Shown piece after piece: positions 12,675 through 24,650 of a stretch of DNA of 64,000 nt. The DNA lies in assembly GCF_000204055.1 (NCBI RefSeq), contig NW_006768780.1:1193632-1257631 (forward strand), given 5' to 3'. Each line of letters starts with the position of its first letter. Positions within the stretch are counted from its first letter, which is position 1. This DNA comes from Melampsora larici-populina 98AG31. Taxonomy: Eukaryota; Basidiomycota; Pucciniomycetes; Pucciniales; Melampsoraceae. The position numbers were made by a program, and so were the translations under genes. The notes beneath the pieces are model-generated. The model searched no databases, was not told the DNA's origin, and saw nothing but the letters and a program-made list of their open reading frames with translations.

Positions 12675-14145
12675 TTAAGCCATAGAGATTCCCATCACAG
12701 CTTTTGGTTTAACGCCCCAGTTTGGACGACAAAAGTATACTGGAGAGAACCTTGTAAGGGCTGATTGTTGACCTGGTGGTGGTCTAAGGATTTAAGAATC
12801 AGAAAAAAAGATAAGAGGTTTAGTTCTAAGACGCGAGATATATATATATAAAGACAGAAAGAAAGACTAACAAGACTCGATGGGCCAAGGAGGTACTGAT
12901 GAACCGAAACAAAAGAATTGTGGAATAGAAGATGATGGGAATCAGCTTAATTGATCATGGTGTTTATTCTACCCAATTTCAAAGAAGTCAAAGACTAACA
13001 TAGCTCCACCAGTTAAAGCTTTCAAGTAGTCACCAGAGTTGATGGATGCGTAGCCTGCTATTGGCTAGAGAAAAACATCACCATACACGTCAGTGGTGTA
13101 ACTTTAAGACATGAGACAGTTTATGGTGTATTTTTACCTTCATCCATTGCCATGTCGAATCACCTGGGGCCTGGAATTGAAGACCACCGACATTGTCGAA
13201 AAGGATTGCCTGTTGAATAACCGGTTGTTAATAGAAGTCGGTATCAAGAGTAGTGCAGGGACATACAAAGGTTCCGAAATCATAATGCTCAGCCGAGTGG
13301 ATTTCTTCTTCACTTGCTTCTGCTTTGAGAGGAGGTGTCATGGTGATACTGTCCAATTTAATCAGCACTTTTTGTGTGGTTGGATCATGAGTTGAAATCG
13401 TAAATTGCTCACCGAGCACCACTTCCATTCTTTCCATTATGTAAATCTACAAGAGTACCTTGCGGTAACTCTAACTTCTTCTCGATGATATCCAAGAGAA
13501 CCAAAGAAACTTCTCGACCAGCATTCATGAAATCTTGTACTGATGGTAGTGTTCTATCAGAAGATTCTAAAGAGACTCGTCCACCTTGGTTTTTCAAAAA
13601 ACTTTCCACTGCATCGTGTCCTACATTCATAATCTCAGCCCCGTCATAGAACCCTCCTTTATAACTGTACCACAAGTAAACATGGGCTCATCAATACAGG
13701 AAGAAAACAGTGTAAAAGAAATATAATATGGAATTGGGTGCATATGATGGATTCAAAGCAGTACTTACCCAAAGGTGTAACGAGTGTCTCCCTGAGGGAA
13801 TCGCATTTTTTCTTCTAGTTTTTCAGGAAAGGTTGTCTCTGCCAAGTCAATCAATGGCTGAGGATCAACACCCGTGTTTTTAAGACTGTTCCAAAACAAT
13901 GGAGTAAATTCACATTAGCTCATAGCTTGAAGAGCATCAATGATGTTCGCACTGAATAAACACTAGTGAGGGAATCGGATTGGTACTCACTAGAAGAAGC
14001 TCACACCAGTGAAAGCTTTCCACATTCTGTTGATCTCATCTTTATTCCCTTTCTTGATCAACTCATAATCTATGACTTCAAGATCGGCAACCGGAAGCTC
14101 AGAAGGGAATGGAATTGTTGCTTCAGGGTAGTAAACTGGCGACAT
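12675..14145 (-). CDS. 2-oxoglutarate/Fe(II)-dependent dioxygenase, isopenicillin-N-synthase-like
   Basis: Predicted non-heme iron oxygenase of the IPNS/2OG-FeII family; the substrate is unknown. Eight exons splice in phase to 291 residues: 13991-14145, 13769-13885, 13413-13664, 13267-13348, 13138-13209, 13000-13064, 12872-12895 and 12675-12783. The N-terminal DIOX_N-like part starts MSPVYYPEATIPFPSELPV. Iron ligands are His and Asp in AEHYDFGT (exon 4) and the distal His in LAHRVL. That His lies in the 24-nt microexon 12872-12895, joined from LTGGAIT to PPPGQQ. The 2OG-binding arginine is in LTRFSPVYF. The gene ends VMGISMA at 12675. Length is normal for the family. There is no signal peptide, so it is probably cytosolic. 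No biosynthetic partner genes lie beside it, so membership in a metabolite cluster is not supported. Confidence 0.88.
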
Positions 14146-15763
14146 TTTTTCGAAGGGTTTTTTTCTTGTGAAGAATGTGGAGTTTAATAAGTATAACTTG
14201 GTTGTAAAGTGAAGACTTAGAAAAGGCTCAAATCTCTGGTGAAAATTGGGATTGATAAGAAGGATCTGTTGAGGTAAAAAGGCTCGCCTTTTATACCTTT
14301 CTGATGGATCATGAGATTGGAATGTTGAGAATACGTTCGCGTGCTTTTACTCTGGCCAAGACAATATTCCGGCAAGACCAGAGTCCTATAGCCGCGATCG
14401 AACCACACGGATTCGTCTTGCATTGGAACCTCGCCGCTTTTGAGGTAATTCCGCAGACGTTCATCGCCCCGATTGAACCCTGCCTTTTTCTGCATCAAGA
14501 ACTCCAAGGTGAGATACATACGCGAAACCCATCAGGTATTACACGATGTGTTGTGTTATGAACCATTCTATCGGCCACGCGGTGAAGGCTGTGAGATTGA
14601 TCCTAGAAACCTAACTTGTCTTCCGGCATCAAGGTCCGAAGAGGGGCAAAGAATGAAACCCACCAAATCTATTTATCACCAAATATCCCCGCCCCAAGAT
14701 TGAGTTGGGTAGGCAGTGTTGGTGAACTGAAGCGATTTCTTGAGGCTCACCGCTCAACTGACTTTACCCGCAGAAAAGGGAATCTGGGACATGCTTCATG
14801 ACATCTGCGTATATGTACTTATGTTTAATTACTATAGCTGTGTTAATTATGTAAAATCATTTAAGAATTGTGGGTCTATAGTTTCTCTTTCTCTTCCACA
14901 AGATAAATTCAAACGTGTTAAAAACCATCAAAGAGTTGACCAACGATATCATCCATATGCTCCTTTGGACCTGAGTGATGTATACCAAAACTCGGAGTTT
15001 ATGAATGAAATGGGGATTCGGGAAATTTAATTCAGTTATTCCGGCATCGAACTCGGCATAGTTATCGGGTTTAAAGTCTCCGGATTTGATCACGCATCGG
15101 TATGGGGGGCAGAAGTAGGTGTCCGCAGGCGGTTCTTTTCTGGTTCTTGACTCAAGACTCAGTGGCGGAGCGGCCATTGCCTGCGGCCCGCTCACTGGTT
15201 TTGCCTGAAGATTAGCAAAAAGGTTCTAAAGAAGTTGATTTCAACTGTGATGGCTAAATCCGAAATTAAACCAATTGGAAGTGTTGCAATCGAATTCGAA
15301 TCAAGAAAGTCTTGAGTGTCTATGGTTTTTTTTGGTTGTTTTGATCATGATTCACGGTCATAAAACTTATTCTTCACCATACCAAAACATTCAAACTTGT
15401 TGAAATATATAGATTTCTTCATTGACTTTTCATTCGAGTTATGATTGAATATTGATATTCACAACCCACATGCGTTGACGGTGTCTTGATTTTGATCTCT
15501 TGTCTTAAATGAAGCAAGAGAAGATGATCCAAAAAATCAAAAGCCATCTCTTGCTACTGTAGTTCAACAAAGCCCTCTCCTGCGCGCTTCTTCTTCTTCT
15601 TCTTCTTCTTTGACCTGTGATAAGATATTCTTTTCGAAAGAAAGATGTGAATTTCCGAAAGCCTTCCTTCAGTTCTCACTCTCAGGAGGAGGTCTGGGAA
15701 TTTGAGCAGGGACTTATGTAACTTGAGTTAGGGCTTTACAAGATGGCGGGATGGAATTTAATG
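14146..15763. other. Intergenic region, no gene seen
   Basis: Several open frames of 60-110 codons overlap on both strands without domain or splice support. The minus-strand 14857-15195 frame is the most protein-like but is unrecognised. A CTT microsatellite lies at about 15587-15613. Confidence 0.4.
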
Positions 15764-16370
15764 TAAGCTTAACTAAGCCCCTCTCGCGCGGCTGCGTCCG
15801 CGCCCCTCGAAGAGGGGCTTACAACGGACTCGTACTTTTTGGCAGGAGAGCTCCAAGAATTAAGGTGCCTTAAGTAGTTTTTTGGACTTCTCCTCGAGCC
15901 CTCACCGTAGAATTTCTCAAGTTTCTCGTATGTTGTTCTTCACACTTTTGTACATGATCTGGTACCTCATAGTTTGTCTCACCTTGAGGGGAAGTGTTAT
16001 AAATATGCGATGAAGATTTGGTAATATGTGTGCTTAAGTGCTTTCAAATTTCGTATCCAAGGCATATGAAGAAGGCTTAGGCCATTACAAGAGGACGTAA
16101 GGCCTTGTAAGGCCCATTCTTGACACAGCTCTCAAAGCATGCAGAGCTATCTGTTTCTCATGAAACTTGTGCCAGCAAATGTACAAAGGCATGAAGAAAA
16201 ACATACCAGCAGCTCACAAATTTCTACGGTGAGGATTTGAGGAGAAGTCCAAAAAACAACATAAAGGGACTTAATTCTTGGAGCTCTCCTGCCGAAAAGT
16301 ACGAGTCCGTTGTAAGCCCCTCTTCGAGGGGCGCGGACGCAGCCGCGCGAGAGGGGCTTAGTTAAGCTTA
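15764..16370. mobile_element. Mutator-like MITE, 607 bp
   Basis: Terminal inverted repeats extend at least 110 bp almost perfectly (TAAGCTTAACTAAGCCCC at both ends, inverted) and about 150 bp with mismatches. The 9-bp direct repeat AATTTAATG flanks it at 15755-15763 and 16371-16379. Long inverted repeats plus a 9-bp target duplication are the hallmark of the Mutator superfamily. Each inverted repeat itself contains an inner inverted repeat (AAGCCCCTC...GAGGGGCTT), so each end can fold alone. No transposase frame is present, so it is non-autonomous. The high identity of the two arms suggests a recent insertion. Confidence 0.88.
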
Positions 16371-16660
16371 AATTTAATGGTAGATGCACTGGGTAGATGA
16401 GCTTTTAGTTCTATTTTTGTTGAATTCAAGCTGGAAGTGTTGTAAAATGGACTGAAGTTGATCGAATTTGAATAGAACTTTCCACGATCGATAAAAGTGA
16501 TTTAAATTTTAAAATTAACTAGAAATACAAATAGAATCCTGTTCTTGATTAGAAAGAACTTCAAATACCAAGACACAGACTCAAGAAAATATCAATCAAC
16601 CAACCTATCGACTATCAAACCAACTCACCTTCACCTTCACCTTTACCTTTAGCTTCAGCC

Positions 16661-19453
16661 ATGATGTATATCGGATCAAATCATAAAAAACTGTAAGATA
16701 TCAATCGATCAACTTAACTTGAACAGTTCACAAACTAACGATAATGATAACCATTTCAAAGGGTCAATGCATGTTACCCAACCGAAGATAAAACCTCAAC
16801 CTCAACCTCAACATCCAAACCGAATCCCAACTCACTGAGCAAACTAACCTATTACTGTCAAACCAAACCACACAAGATCAAAAAAGTCACTCACTATTTA
16901 ATTTCATATGCTCAATCCCAATCCAAACCTTCATCCATCAGTACATCTTTTTCTCCTTATCGTCATTCGAAATCAGGATTACTTTGTACCCTTGAAATCT
17001 TTAATTCTATTCTGATTACTTCTCATCATCATCTACAAGAATTCTTGATCGATTTACTTTATTTGATACATATTGGATTAGGTTTAATTCCTTATCATCA
17101 CAACCATCTTCTAGCTAAGAATGATCATGAGATTATTGGTCATGGTTGGGTTGCTCAAGATTTGGATTTGGCCGTCTTATCGGTCGAATTGTTTTGTAAT
17201 TGGATTAGCTTGATTGATAGTCAAACTTTTTGGGATGATCAATTGTCTAAATATCATTTGTTTTTATTGGCTAAATTCTCTTCTATCGGTTTGGTTAAAT
17301 CTTCTTCTAATCAATCATTTAATTTGTAATCATCCAAAGTTTTTTTCCATTTTTTTTTAAAAAAAAGAAATCTTTTTCCTTCTTTTGAAAGACTCAAATT
17401 GACCAAAGCTTTTTTTGATTTATTTTTAAATAGTGCTCGGAATTTGGCTATTTTGGCTTTAGGCGATCTTGTCTTATCTGAAGGTCTTTATTCTAGTACT
17501 GAGTTTTCGAGTCAGATCAAGTTGACTATTCCAGGGATCATGGCTAGTTTCTTACCTAACCCAACCGATTCATCAGATCAATCGACCTTTACGCTCATGT
17601 AAGTGTCTAATCATTTTCAATACAAAAAAACACAATATCACTGAAGGAAATTTTGTTTTTTGATTGAATAGTAAGGAATTAGGAGGTGATGAATCGATTG
17701 AAGAACTTGAAATGAAGATCCGAATCCAGCGAGAAAAGCTTTTAGAAACGATCAAGAAACCGAACCCAAGTCCCATGACCCCCAACGAGTTAACGATTTA
17801 TTCATTAGATATATTTCATTTTTTACTTAAGACAAACTTATCAAGTTTAATACAATTTGAAATCATCATTTCATCAATCTTTTCGAATTTAGAAAATTCT
17901 TTTACGATCCATTCAATGGATCAATTCGAATGGTATTTATGGATATCACAAAGGATTTTAGAAAATTCTAGATTGAAGTATAGATCGATTGTGATTGATT
18001 TGTTGGTTAGTAGATTGATGATTTTAGATACCAGATTATTACAAAAAGAAGCCAAGAAAGAATTAATCAAGTCAAAGATCAAATTATTTGGAAGAATTTT
18101 GAATAGGTTATTGAAAGATGAAATGGTGTTGAAGATTGAAGTTTTAAATCGAATGAAGATCTTAAATGAATTGATTAAATTGGTTTATAGAAATCCTCAA
18201 CTTCATGTTTTGATTGATTGTATTGGTTCATTATGTTTGAATCTATTTGATCAACAAGAGATTGATGAGGTTTGTCAATTGGTTTTGGAAAAAGTGGTTT
18301 CTATTGAATCATCTGATTCTACCACACATCAAGATTTCATTCATGCTTTGTTGAAAGCTTTGGATTTGATCTTGATCCACTCAAATCGATTACCTTCTTA
18401 TCAAATCTGGATTCCGTTCCTCATATCCGATTCATCTAACCTTCAAAACTCTAAATTATTTGATCAAGCTTTAAAGACTTATTTAAAACGTCGATCAGAT
18501 CTTAATGAAGATCATCAAGCTTTCTTGAGTGCTTTGAATGTCTTTGTTTATAAAACTGATCAACATCAATCGATTCTAGAATTACTTTTGAAGAAATCAT
18601 GGACGATCTATACAAGTTGTTTACCTATGCTTATGCAACTTGATCTCAAGACTCCTTTGGTGCTGAAAACCTTTGAAATTATGGGGTGTACGGATGGGGT
18701 TCAAGAATGGGATCTATTGATTCAAAACGTTTGGAAGGAGATTTCGGATCAACCGGATCGACAAGAAGGAATGAATGAAGAAAGCTTTAAAGATGAGATT
18801 TATAAACGGATTTGGACGATTGATTATGGATTAAGGATCGGTTTGTTGATGTTTTCTCTTAGATACACGAATCATTTAAAACGAAAGGAAATCAAATCTG
18901 ATGATGTTTTTTTGGGTGGTTGGATTCTTGTAGCTGGAATTGAGATGATCAACAAACGTAAAAGTCATAAATCATTAAACTTTAAACGAATCTCATCAAT
19001 CAAAAGTCAACAAACCAACAAATCGATCAGTCCATCCAAAGTGTTAAACAACACCACCCATCAGTTTCGAAATTATCCATCGATTTTAGAATTAAGAGAA
19101 AGTTTATTAGGTAAAACTCAGCAGCGAAGATCGATTGAAAGTTCTGCGGAAAGTTTGGGCGGTTTGAAAACTTCGATTGGGTCTAGGAAAAGTACAAGGG
19201 TGGGAAGGAGTGGAAGGGTTTTGGAGGCACTGGATGGGTTGGAGTTTGGGGCTATTGGGGGGTTTGGGGTCACTGAACTTGGGTCGGGTTCTAAGAATGG
19301 AGAATTGATGAAATCGATTAGGTTCGTGTGTTTTTCCCCTTTTTTTCAGTTTGTTATACGGTCGTTATTTTGGTTTTAGGTATTTATCACTTGTCTTTTT
19401 TTTGGGGGGTTTGGAAAAGTAGACTTCATGTTTCTCCTCCTTATGGACCTTGA
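16661..19453 (+). CDS. EFR3: EFR3, plasma-membrane scaffold for the PI 4-kinase complex
   Basis: Efr3 anchors the Stt4/PI4KA complex to the plasma membrane, with Ypp1/TTC7 as partner, and so supports PI4P synthesis. Five exons join in phase: 16661-16692, 16762-17325, 17392-17598, 17672-19321 and 19423-19453, giving 827 residues. The start is supported because splicing the 32-nt exon 1 yields MMYIGSNHKKLVNACYP, matching the family N-terminus with its conserved Cys-Tyr-Pro. PNSLSKLTYYCQTKPHKI follows. The remainder is Leu/Ile-rich helical repeat sequence (ARM/HEAT-like, about residues 60-640) with a basic, Ser-rich tail ending VSPPYGP. The last exon is only 31 nt. Overall similarity is judged from the N-terminal signature and architecture. 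Codon use is AT-rich like its neighbours. Confidence 0.82.
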
Positions 19454-20509
19454 AATTAACTTTTTAATTGGGATTCAACTCGATGGGTATCTTGGTTTTG
19501 TCACCATGGGGGTTTTGATATCGATGAGGTTATTTGATTTTTTTGTAGGATCGTCATCCTCATCGTCATCATTGTTGTTGTTATTGATTATTGTTAGGGT
19601 TTTCTTTGCTATGATTATTATTATTATTATTGATGTTGTTGTTGATTGTAATGAATGAAACTATTGGAACAACTTATCTACCCTTTTTTGTTTGGATTTC
19701 TTTAAAGGTTTGAAGGTTTTTTTTTGATGGATTGGTTTTTTGATGGATTGTTTTTTTGGGATGTGGATAGACTTTTGGCCGCTGGTCGGATGTCTCAATT
19801 TTTAAATTGACTCTCTTTTTTTCTGATTTAAAAACTTGCATGTGTTTTTTTTGGATCGTGCTTGTGCACACTTGAGAATCATGCTTTGAATGGTCTGGTT
19901 TGTTGGTAGCTCACAAGTTCACACTCATAGTCAAAAAAAGTGAAGCGTGTGTTACGGGTTTTTTTATCTTTGAAGATGGTTTTTGTCTCAGACTGATACT
20001 TTGTTGTAAGTATGAGATGAATTGAAGAGATCTTGAAGGATTTGTGGATCAGCAATGTCTATTATGATAATTTGTAATATGACTGTAAACTTTTTTTTTT
20101 TGAAAAAAACAACAAAGAGAACCATAAAACTATCAGTCATCAAAGTTTTGTTTTTAAGATGAGAAAGTGATGAAGGTTGATACAAGTTTGTAGGTTTGGA
20201 GAAAAAAGTGTCCAGTTTTGAAAAAAAAAAATGATAAGTATTAGTATGAGTCTGACACTATTTTTTAAATTCTTTATTAACTAAACAAAATTGTCTTTTG
20301 ATATTCCTAAGAAGATAGTTGATGAACAAGTTAAGAAAGTTTTACTTGATCTTTATCTTTTAATACTTTATGATCCAATTCATTTTTCAAGAACTTATAT
20401 TATTTATCTCAAACTATTCAATAAAGTTCAAATGAGAAAAAACAAATAGATGTGAAATGTGTGATTGAGTAAAAAAAAATTATGAAGAAAAAGATATCAT
20501 TTTTTAAAT
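19454..20509. other. Intergenic, no gene seen
   Basis: T-rich sequence with ATT/GTT microsatellite-like stretches (about 19610-19650) and several homopolymer runs. It holds the EFR3 3' flank and the 3' flank of the small secreted-protein gene. The open frames are low complexity. Confidence 0.5.
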
Positions 20510-21070
20510 TTATTGTCTAGGCCATTCTCCACAAGCGATTTTGAATCCACCTATTTGTGTGTATTGTCCGTTATTATCTGACCAATCCATACATTGAACT
20601 TTTGTTGTACTAGAACCTAAAAAAACAAAACAAAAAAAAGAAAATATGTTGATCAGTTACTGTTTATATATCAAATCTTTTCAACAGTTCATGTTTTTAG
20701 AAAATTTTAAATAAAGGGAAAGACTCACAAGCAAATCGAATCCATAGTTGTGTATGATGTGCTCCATCTGTCTTGACAGCGTCATAAGTACAATGATCTG
20801 GTCCCATGTTCAATGACATTCGTACGGCGATCGATTGAGCATAAGCTACTGGATCTCTTTGACCGGTTAAGAGACTATTCTTATAACTATTGAGAGCAGG
20901 ATAGATGAGAAGATGAAATTTAAGTTATGTAGATGGGTTTTTTTGTTGTTGGGAAAGTTTGATCATCAAAAGGCATGAAATTTGACTTACCTACAAAACA
21001 AACAGTTTAGATCTTTAGCAGATACGAAGAGGATACAGGAGATCAACAGAACAAATAAGGATTTCAACAT
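20510..21070 (-). CDS. Small secreted cysteine-containing protein (candidate effector)
   Basis: Three exons (20991-21070, 20729-20886, 20510-20616) join in phase to 114 residues. The N-terminus MLKSLFVLLISCILFVSA is a classic signal peptide. The mature part has six cysteines: NCLFC, DHCTYD, FAC, VQC and IAC. An even count suggests disulfides. FAC fits the [YFW]xC pattern reported in many rust and mildew secreted proteins. All splice sites are GT-AG, and the acceptors follow A/T-rich tracts. No known domain was recognised. An effector role is inference from size, secretion signal and cysteines; an apoplastic structural protein is equally possible. Confidence 0.78.
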
Positions 21071-22525
21071 GGTTGCTTGCTTGCAATTACTTTTACGTTT
21101 TTATGGGTATGAAGACTGAAGTGTTGAGAAAAGATAGAGTGGGATGAATTGATGGAGGATATATGGTTAGTCAAGACTGGAAACTTATATAGCTTGGAGA
21201 AAATTCGACAGGTTTTTTTTTCTGGATGAACAAGACCACCTCCCACTTTTTTGGTCTCCACAGGGTGGTAAAACGCATTGATAGAGGGCCGAGATTACGA
21301 TACTGTATGGTATATGAATCAAAGAAGATGCAGAACATTTAAGAAGATTGGGGTCTGAACTCGGTTGAATCTGGTTGATTAAAGCAAGAATCGGGACCCT
21401 ATCCGAGTCCCGGAAACATAAGCAGAACATGGATTCCGGTGGCAGTGCAGCAGGCTGAAGAAGAATCGGACAAAGTGTGTGAGGTTGAGCTTTTTGAGGG
21501 CGAACCCTAACCATGTGACTCCAATTGCACGAGGTCAATCGTTAAGGAAGATGTGGTACAGCTGTTTGCATAAAAAAATTGGGTTGTGTGTGACAATCCA
21601 GCTTGCCTGGGCCTGATGTGAGGTTTTGACACATTGGACACTTTCTCAGGAATTGTGGTGTTTTTTCCAAACTCTAACCGCTCATTACTCTGCAATAAAT
21701 GAGTCAGATAAGGAGTGAGATACATTCAGGTGTGTAGAATCAGTGGGCACACAAGACCTTTCTTGGGTCCAGGATATATTTATTTGTAGGTGACAGAGCT
21801 ATTGAGGGTTGAAGAAGTCCCCAGCCAAACAAAATTGGCTCACACACACCAAATTTCACGTATAAGCCACAAGTCCCTCTCTTGATTGCTTTCTTGTCCA
21901 ACAGAGACTTAGTTAAGTTGGTGGCAGGTATATTCAGAAGAAAAAAGTAGCTAGTGTGTAGTTGCTGTTCACTTTATCTTACATGTATTTAGTTTTTTCA
22001 CCTATTGACGTAGTCTGTATTTCCTCTTAACTTTCTGGTTTTATGAGTCTCAACTTTGTCTGGTTTGTCTTTTTGTCAATGTCTTAATGTTTATGGCCAT
22101 TTATTTCAACTGCTATATACATTCTTGTGCCCAGTGCACTGCGCCACTGCACTATCATCATCGCAGGGGATAAAGCAGGATAAAGCCTTGTGAGTAGACT
22201 GCACAACTTACACACCGCAGCAACACACCAGAGGATCATTTTGCAGCGCATCACAGTTTTGTGCAAAACTGTGGTTCACTACGGTGACGTTGCGGGTTGG
22301 ATCCAACAAGCTTTCAAGAAACAACGGATTCCAAAACATGGCCAAAGGAACAGAAAACATACAAAGCCAACATGAACACAACTAGCAAATCTTCAGATCA
22401 AGTACAAGTCCATTAAGGAGATGTAGACTGTTTAGGAGCCAATACTTGACATTCTAATGAACCAGCATATTCAATCCAATCAACTTAAACACGTCGCAGG
22501 CATTCAGAGCACTTTGCGAGTAAAG
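21071..22525. other. Intergenic, no gene seen
   Basis: It contains the promoter side of the 114-residue secreted-protein gene and about 1.3 kb without supported exons. Short open frames on both strands lack domain or splice evidence. Confidence 0.45.
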
Positions 22526-23085
22526 TCAACCCTTGCCCGGGTGGCCATTGTAGTTAACACCTTTAAACACAACTCCTGACCTCGATTTCCTGAGGAAAAA
22601 ATATGCCATTAGCCACCATTCAAAGTGCAAACATATATCGGACGATCAACAAACAATTTCGAGGTTCCTTCATTAACAATGACGTCACGGGTTTGATGGT
22701 GATGCGAGCTATGTCAAATTAACAGTTTAACACATTGATTAATGTTGTGGAGAGCAAGGTTTAACGGTTCTTCAGGGTGCGGATGTGGATGGTGGTATTA
22801 CCTGGCTTCTTCGGGTATGCTACGAGCTTCTACTCCCTTTGTATCGCTGTAGGAGCCACCACTAATTTCCAAATCAGAGATAAGTAAGCAATGTAACTCT
22901 ACTACTCTAGGAAGGGTAAATACCGCGATGATCTCACCTCGAATGGGGCGTCGCTATGCCAGAAGCTGCGATAGATATGAAAAGACAAATTGAGAAAAAC
23001 AGTGCTAATAGATAATGCTCTGGGGAAGATGAGATTACTCACCTGCACTCCCAATGAGAAAGGCAAGGACAACACTGATGCGCAT
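22526..23085 (-). CDS. Small secreted cysteine-free protein, five tiny exons
   Basis: Five exons (23043-23085, 22938-22965, 22802-22861, 22655-22708, 22526-22589) join in phase to 82 residues. A signal peptide (MRISVVLAFLIGSA) fills exon 1. The mature part is Gly/Ser/His-rich, holds HHHQTRD, has no cysteine and ends VNYNGHPGKG. Introns are about 60-93 nt with GT-AG ends. The last intron (GTTTGT...CCTCAG, 65 nt) is the least certain; without it the frame stops at a TAA about 40 bases further. The exons are too short to appear as open frames, so the model rests on splice signals. Function unknown. Confidence 0.55.
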
Positions 23086-23660
23086 ATTATTTAGATGTGA
23101 AATGGGATGGATGATTCAGAAGGACTCAGATGGTCTCAGAGAGATTGTAAGTTATCGATTGCAATGAGATCAGTTGAGGGGAGAAAGCAAAAGTGCTCGA
23201 AGAGAAGTCGCTCATTTATATGTTCGACTTGGGAGACCGCTATGTTCATAATCACGTCAAGTTGTCGGTTCAAGGAGCTACATATGAATAAATACATACT
23301 TACAATCGAACTTGAGCCAGCTTGAGCCTCTCACGCTGAAACACACCCACGCGATGTCTTTTGGGCCCGGCTGTCAACCAATGTGACACGCATGAGCCAA
23401 GCGTGGAACATGTCCAACAGCTCGCTCACGCTTTGGCAGGCCTCTGACACAAGCCGAGGTCGGTGGCCAAAGCAGTTCAGATGCCATGTGAGTGGCATCG
23501 GTCTCATCGATCGGTCTCATCGAGACCGATGCGTTGACCCGCTTTGTTGTGCCCTGTGTGATGGAGCCCGGTGACTGCTTTCAGTCCGCAGGCGTTCATC
23601 ACGTAGACTACAATGCAACCAATTAGCGGTACACAAATACAGCTGTTCACGAAATTAATG
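23086..23660. other. Intergenic, no gene seen
   Basis: Promoter side of the 82-residue secreted-protein gene, plus a small inverted repeat (CATCGGTCTC...GAGACCGATG, about 23497-23532). It ends at the left boundary of the retrotransposon. Confidence 0.45.
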
Positions 23661-23785
23661 AAATGTGAATTCATTAAACTTACAAAGAACTTAGTATAGA
23701 AATACTAAAGCAGCACGAGGTTTTGGGCCAATCCCAAGGCTAAGTGCCAAGGGTTATGAATTACTTGAATAAATGTAAAAACCCT
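23661..23785 (-). repeat. Split direct repeat B2
   Basis: 125-bp terminal repeat at the 3' end of the Ngaro-type element, the same as B1 at 24292-24416. It diverges exactly after ACCCT. Confidence 0.92.
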
Positions 23786-24055
23786 ACGGGGTGGTAGCGG
23801 AACCTAACTAATAAATGATGTAAGACAATTATGAAAAAATGAACTAAAAAATAAAATAGAAGATAAGAATAGAACCGAACAAACATTGAAACTAAACCAT
23901 AATGAAAGATCAACTTTAAGCATAAACTGAAACTGAAAAATAACTCAAAAGGGACCTTATAAACCATAAACTAATGAAATAATACACAAAATATAGCATA
24001 AAGGATAAAGACAAAAACACAAAATGTAACCAAATGGGAAACGGGAGGGTGGGAC

Positions 24056-24416
24056 AAAACTTAAAGCAACAGAACAGATATCTAAGAATATCTAAGAGGA
24101 AACAGGAGACTGAGAGAACGATGGGAAGGAATCGAATAAGTTGGAACACGGTGGTAAACAGGAAATGACATCATGTCTGAAAATCACACTAAAGAGGGAA
24201 GAATCCGACCCGTCAGTACTCAAACGTGTAATGTTACAGTCCCAACTTCTTCCCATTCCCATCTGTTAATAAGCAAGTTACCAACTACTAGAAATGTGAA
24301 TTCATTAAACTTACAAAGAACTTAGTATAGAAATACTAAAGCAGCACGAGGTTTTGGGCCAATCCCAAGGCTAAGTGCCAAGGGTTATGAATTACTTGAA
24401 TAAATGTAAAAACCCT
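24056..24416 (-). repeat. Internal A2 (24056-24291) and B1 (24292-24416) repeats
   Basis: A2 copies the 5' terminal repeat A1 and B1 copies the 3' terminal repeat B2. They abut at 24291/24292, giving the junction expected of a circular intermediate in which the element ends are joined. Confidence 0.92.
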
Positions 24417-24650
24417 CTCCGACCCGCCTATAAACAGCGTAAATCAGAGTGGTGACGTAGGAGAGGAAGAAAAGCCATAAAAGTTATAGAAATAGCCGAT
24501 ATGTCAGTTTCCAGTTAACCAGCAAGCCCAAACCCACACCAAACCAAAAAATTGGTATGAAACCCAGACGGGAAAAGACCCAAAAAGGAAAGAACAACCA
24601 AATAATCGAACCAAAAACCAGGTATGAAAACCTTAAACGAGACTCACTTT

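Noticed and set aside
23497..23532. Short palindrome CATCGGTCTC...GAGACCGATG
   Set aside because: Only 10-bp arms, no flanking duplication and no second copy seen; could be chance.
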